Assembly: GCA_030152585.1 (NCBI GenBank) | Contig: JASLJC010000031.1 | Span: 1-24,711 of the forward strand | From: Savagea sp. | GTDB lineage: Bacteria > Bacillota > Bacilli > Bacillales_A > Planococcaceae | Direction: 5' to 3' | Length of the DNA: 24,711 bases | Part shown: piece by piece, positions 24,126 to 24,711 of the stretch | Position numbering within the stretch: position 1 is the stretch's first letter | Layout: every line of letters starts with the position of its first letter | Notes under the pieces: generated by a model | Database searches by the model: none | What the model was told of the DNA's origin: nothing | The model's input: the letters and a program-made list of their open reading frames with translations, nothing else | Position numbers and translations under genes: made by a program

Positions 24126-24711
24126 TCACAAACGTTTTATTTCAAAGTCGAAATTAGATTTTATTATTTTTTCATCTTTTTTTAATAACTTCGGAATTAC
24201 TATATATAGTCTATCCATGGCTCTACTAATACCTACATACTGAATACGATGTTCTTCGTTTTCATCTAGATTAGGAGCAGTCATAAAATCAATATTGTTT
24301 GCTATCAGTAAGACATTTTGAAACTCATCGCCTTTTGATTTATGGATAGTCCTATGTTGACTAACATCGTCATTATAATTTATACACAATGCTAAATCTC
24401 TATAAGTATGATCATTATAAAAATTTTGGATCGTTCCTTTTCTGAAGCCAGGCATTTTTATCTCTTCTTTGACTAACTCATAAAATGTCATTAGCGGTTC
24501 TTCCAAAATAGAGGCACGTGAACTTATTAGTTTTTGTATAATAGAAATTGATTTTTTTAACTGTTCTTTTTCGGAGCTGTCCCTGAAATTAACACTCATG
24601 ATTTTTATAGCACTTTTATAGTCATTATGCTCAGTAAATTCTAAAGCCTCCATAGCACTTATTACAATGTTTCGTCGTTTAGGGTTACTATCTGTTAATA
24701 AAAAGTCGTTT
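24126..24711 (-). CDS. UvrD/Rep-family helicase, C-terminal fragment (cut by window edge)
   Basis: The frame is open from the stop at 24126 to the right edge, so only the last 194 residues are visible. Two superfamily 1 helicase motifs are clear: motif V-like TIHKSKGDEFQNVLL and motif VI-like IQYVGISRAMDRLYI with the arginine finger. They are close together near the C-terminus, as in short UvrD-like helicases, including GajB of Gabija systems. The Walker A and DExQ motifs must be outside the window. An internal ATG at 24653 is not the true start, because codons upstream read on sensibly (LLTDSNPKRRNIVISAMEAL). Frequent ATA, AAA and AAT codons mark it as AT-rich accessory DNA. It is probably the gene before the PLD-like protein in one locus. 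Confidence 0.8.
   Translation of the reverse strand, partial: NDFLLTDSNPKRRNIVISAMEALEFTEHNDYKSAIKIMSVNFRDSSEKEQLKKSISIIQKLISSRASILEEPLMTFYELVKEEIKMPGFRKGTIQNFYNDHTYRDLALCINYNDDVSQHRTIHKSKGDEFQNVLLIANNIDFMTAPNLDENEEHRIQYVGISRAMDRLYIVIPKLLKKDEKIIKSNFDFEIKRL

Noticed and set aside
24126..24653. Helicase fragment as a complete small protein starting at ATG 24653
   Set aside because: The frame stays open to the window edge with sensible sequence upstream, and helicase motifs I-IV would be missing; it is a truncated view of a longer gene.
22500..24711. CRISPR array, tRNA attachment site or insertion sequence at the accessory segment
   Set aside because: No regularly spaced repeats, no tRNA-like cloverleaf, no transposase or terminal inverted repeats were seen.

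Overview
The window is low-GC DNA from a Gram-positive bacterium of the order Bacillales (Bacillota). The main evidence is the conserved neighbourhood known from Bacillus subtilis: xerD-deoB next to lysA, then scpA-scpB-rluB-resA-resD-resE-sigX-rsiX, plus fur-nudF-yqkF. Genes carry strong Shine-Dalgarno sites, use GTG or TTG starts at times, and are separated by classic intrinsic terminators. I cannot name the genus. Several genes that spore-formers keep in these intervals are missing (spoIIM, dacF-spoIIA-sigF-spoVA, dacB-spmAB). This points to a non-sporulating or strongly rearranged lineage.

Layout, left to right. (1) 1-754: a riboflavin transporter gene (ribU, cut by the left edge), behind a promoter, an FMN riboswitch and an intrinsic terminator. 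(2) 760-7637, minus strand: one tightly packed operon, scpA-scpB-rluB-resA-like-resD-resE-sigX::rsiX. It covers chromosome condensation, 23S rRNA pseudouridylation, a membrane thioredoxin, the ResDE two-component system, and a single gene that appears to fuse an ECF sigma factor to its own anti-sigma factor. (3) 7709-8215, plus strand: a DUF309 protein. (4) 8238-12956, minus strand: xerD-deoB-pdp-lysA, overlapping or nearly so. (5) 13028-14179, minus strand: nudF then fur, with a promoter inside the end of nudF and a Fur-box-like site. A divergent aldo/keto reductase follows at 14249-15178. (6) 15336-17233, minus strand: an FAD amine oxidase overlapping exoA. (7) 17419-20187, minus strand: a three-gene ABC importer (lipoprotein, permease, ATPase) with its own promoter and tandem terminators. 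(8) 20324-22474, minus strand: topB. (9) 22475-24711: an AT-richer accessory segment with a single-HKD phospholipase-D-like protein and the C-terminal part of a UvrD-family helicase running off the right edge. This combination resembles the edge of a phage-defence locus.

The strongest unusual observation is the sigX::rsiX fusion at 760-2415. The sigma part is short and degenerate. The anti-sigma part looks complete, with a membrane segment. A Shine-Dalgarno/ATG pair sits exactly at the junction, so the same mRNA could yield both a membrane-tethered fusion and a free anti-sigma factor. The second is the PLD plus helicase pair at the right edge, whose remaining partners lie outside the window.
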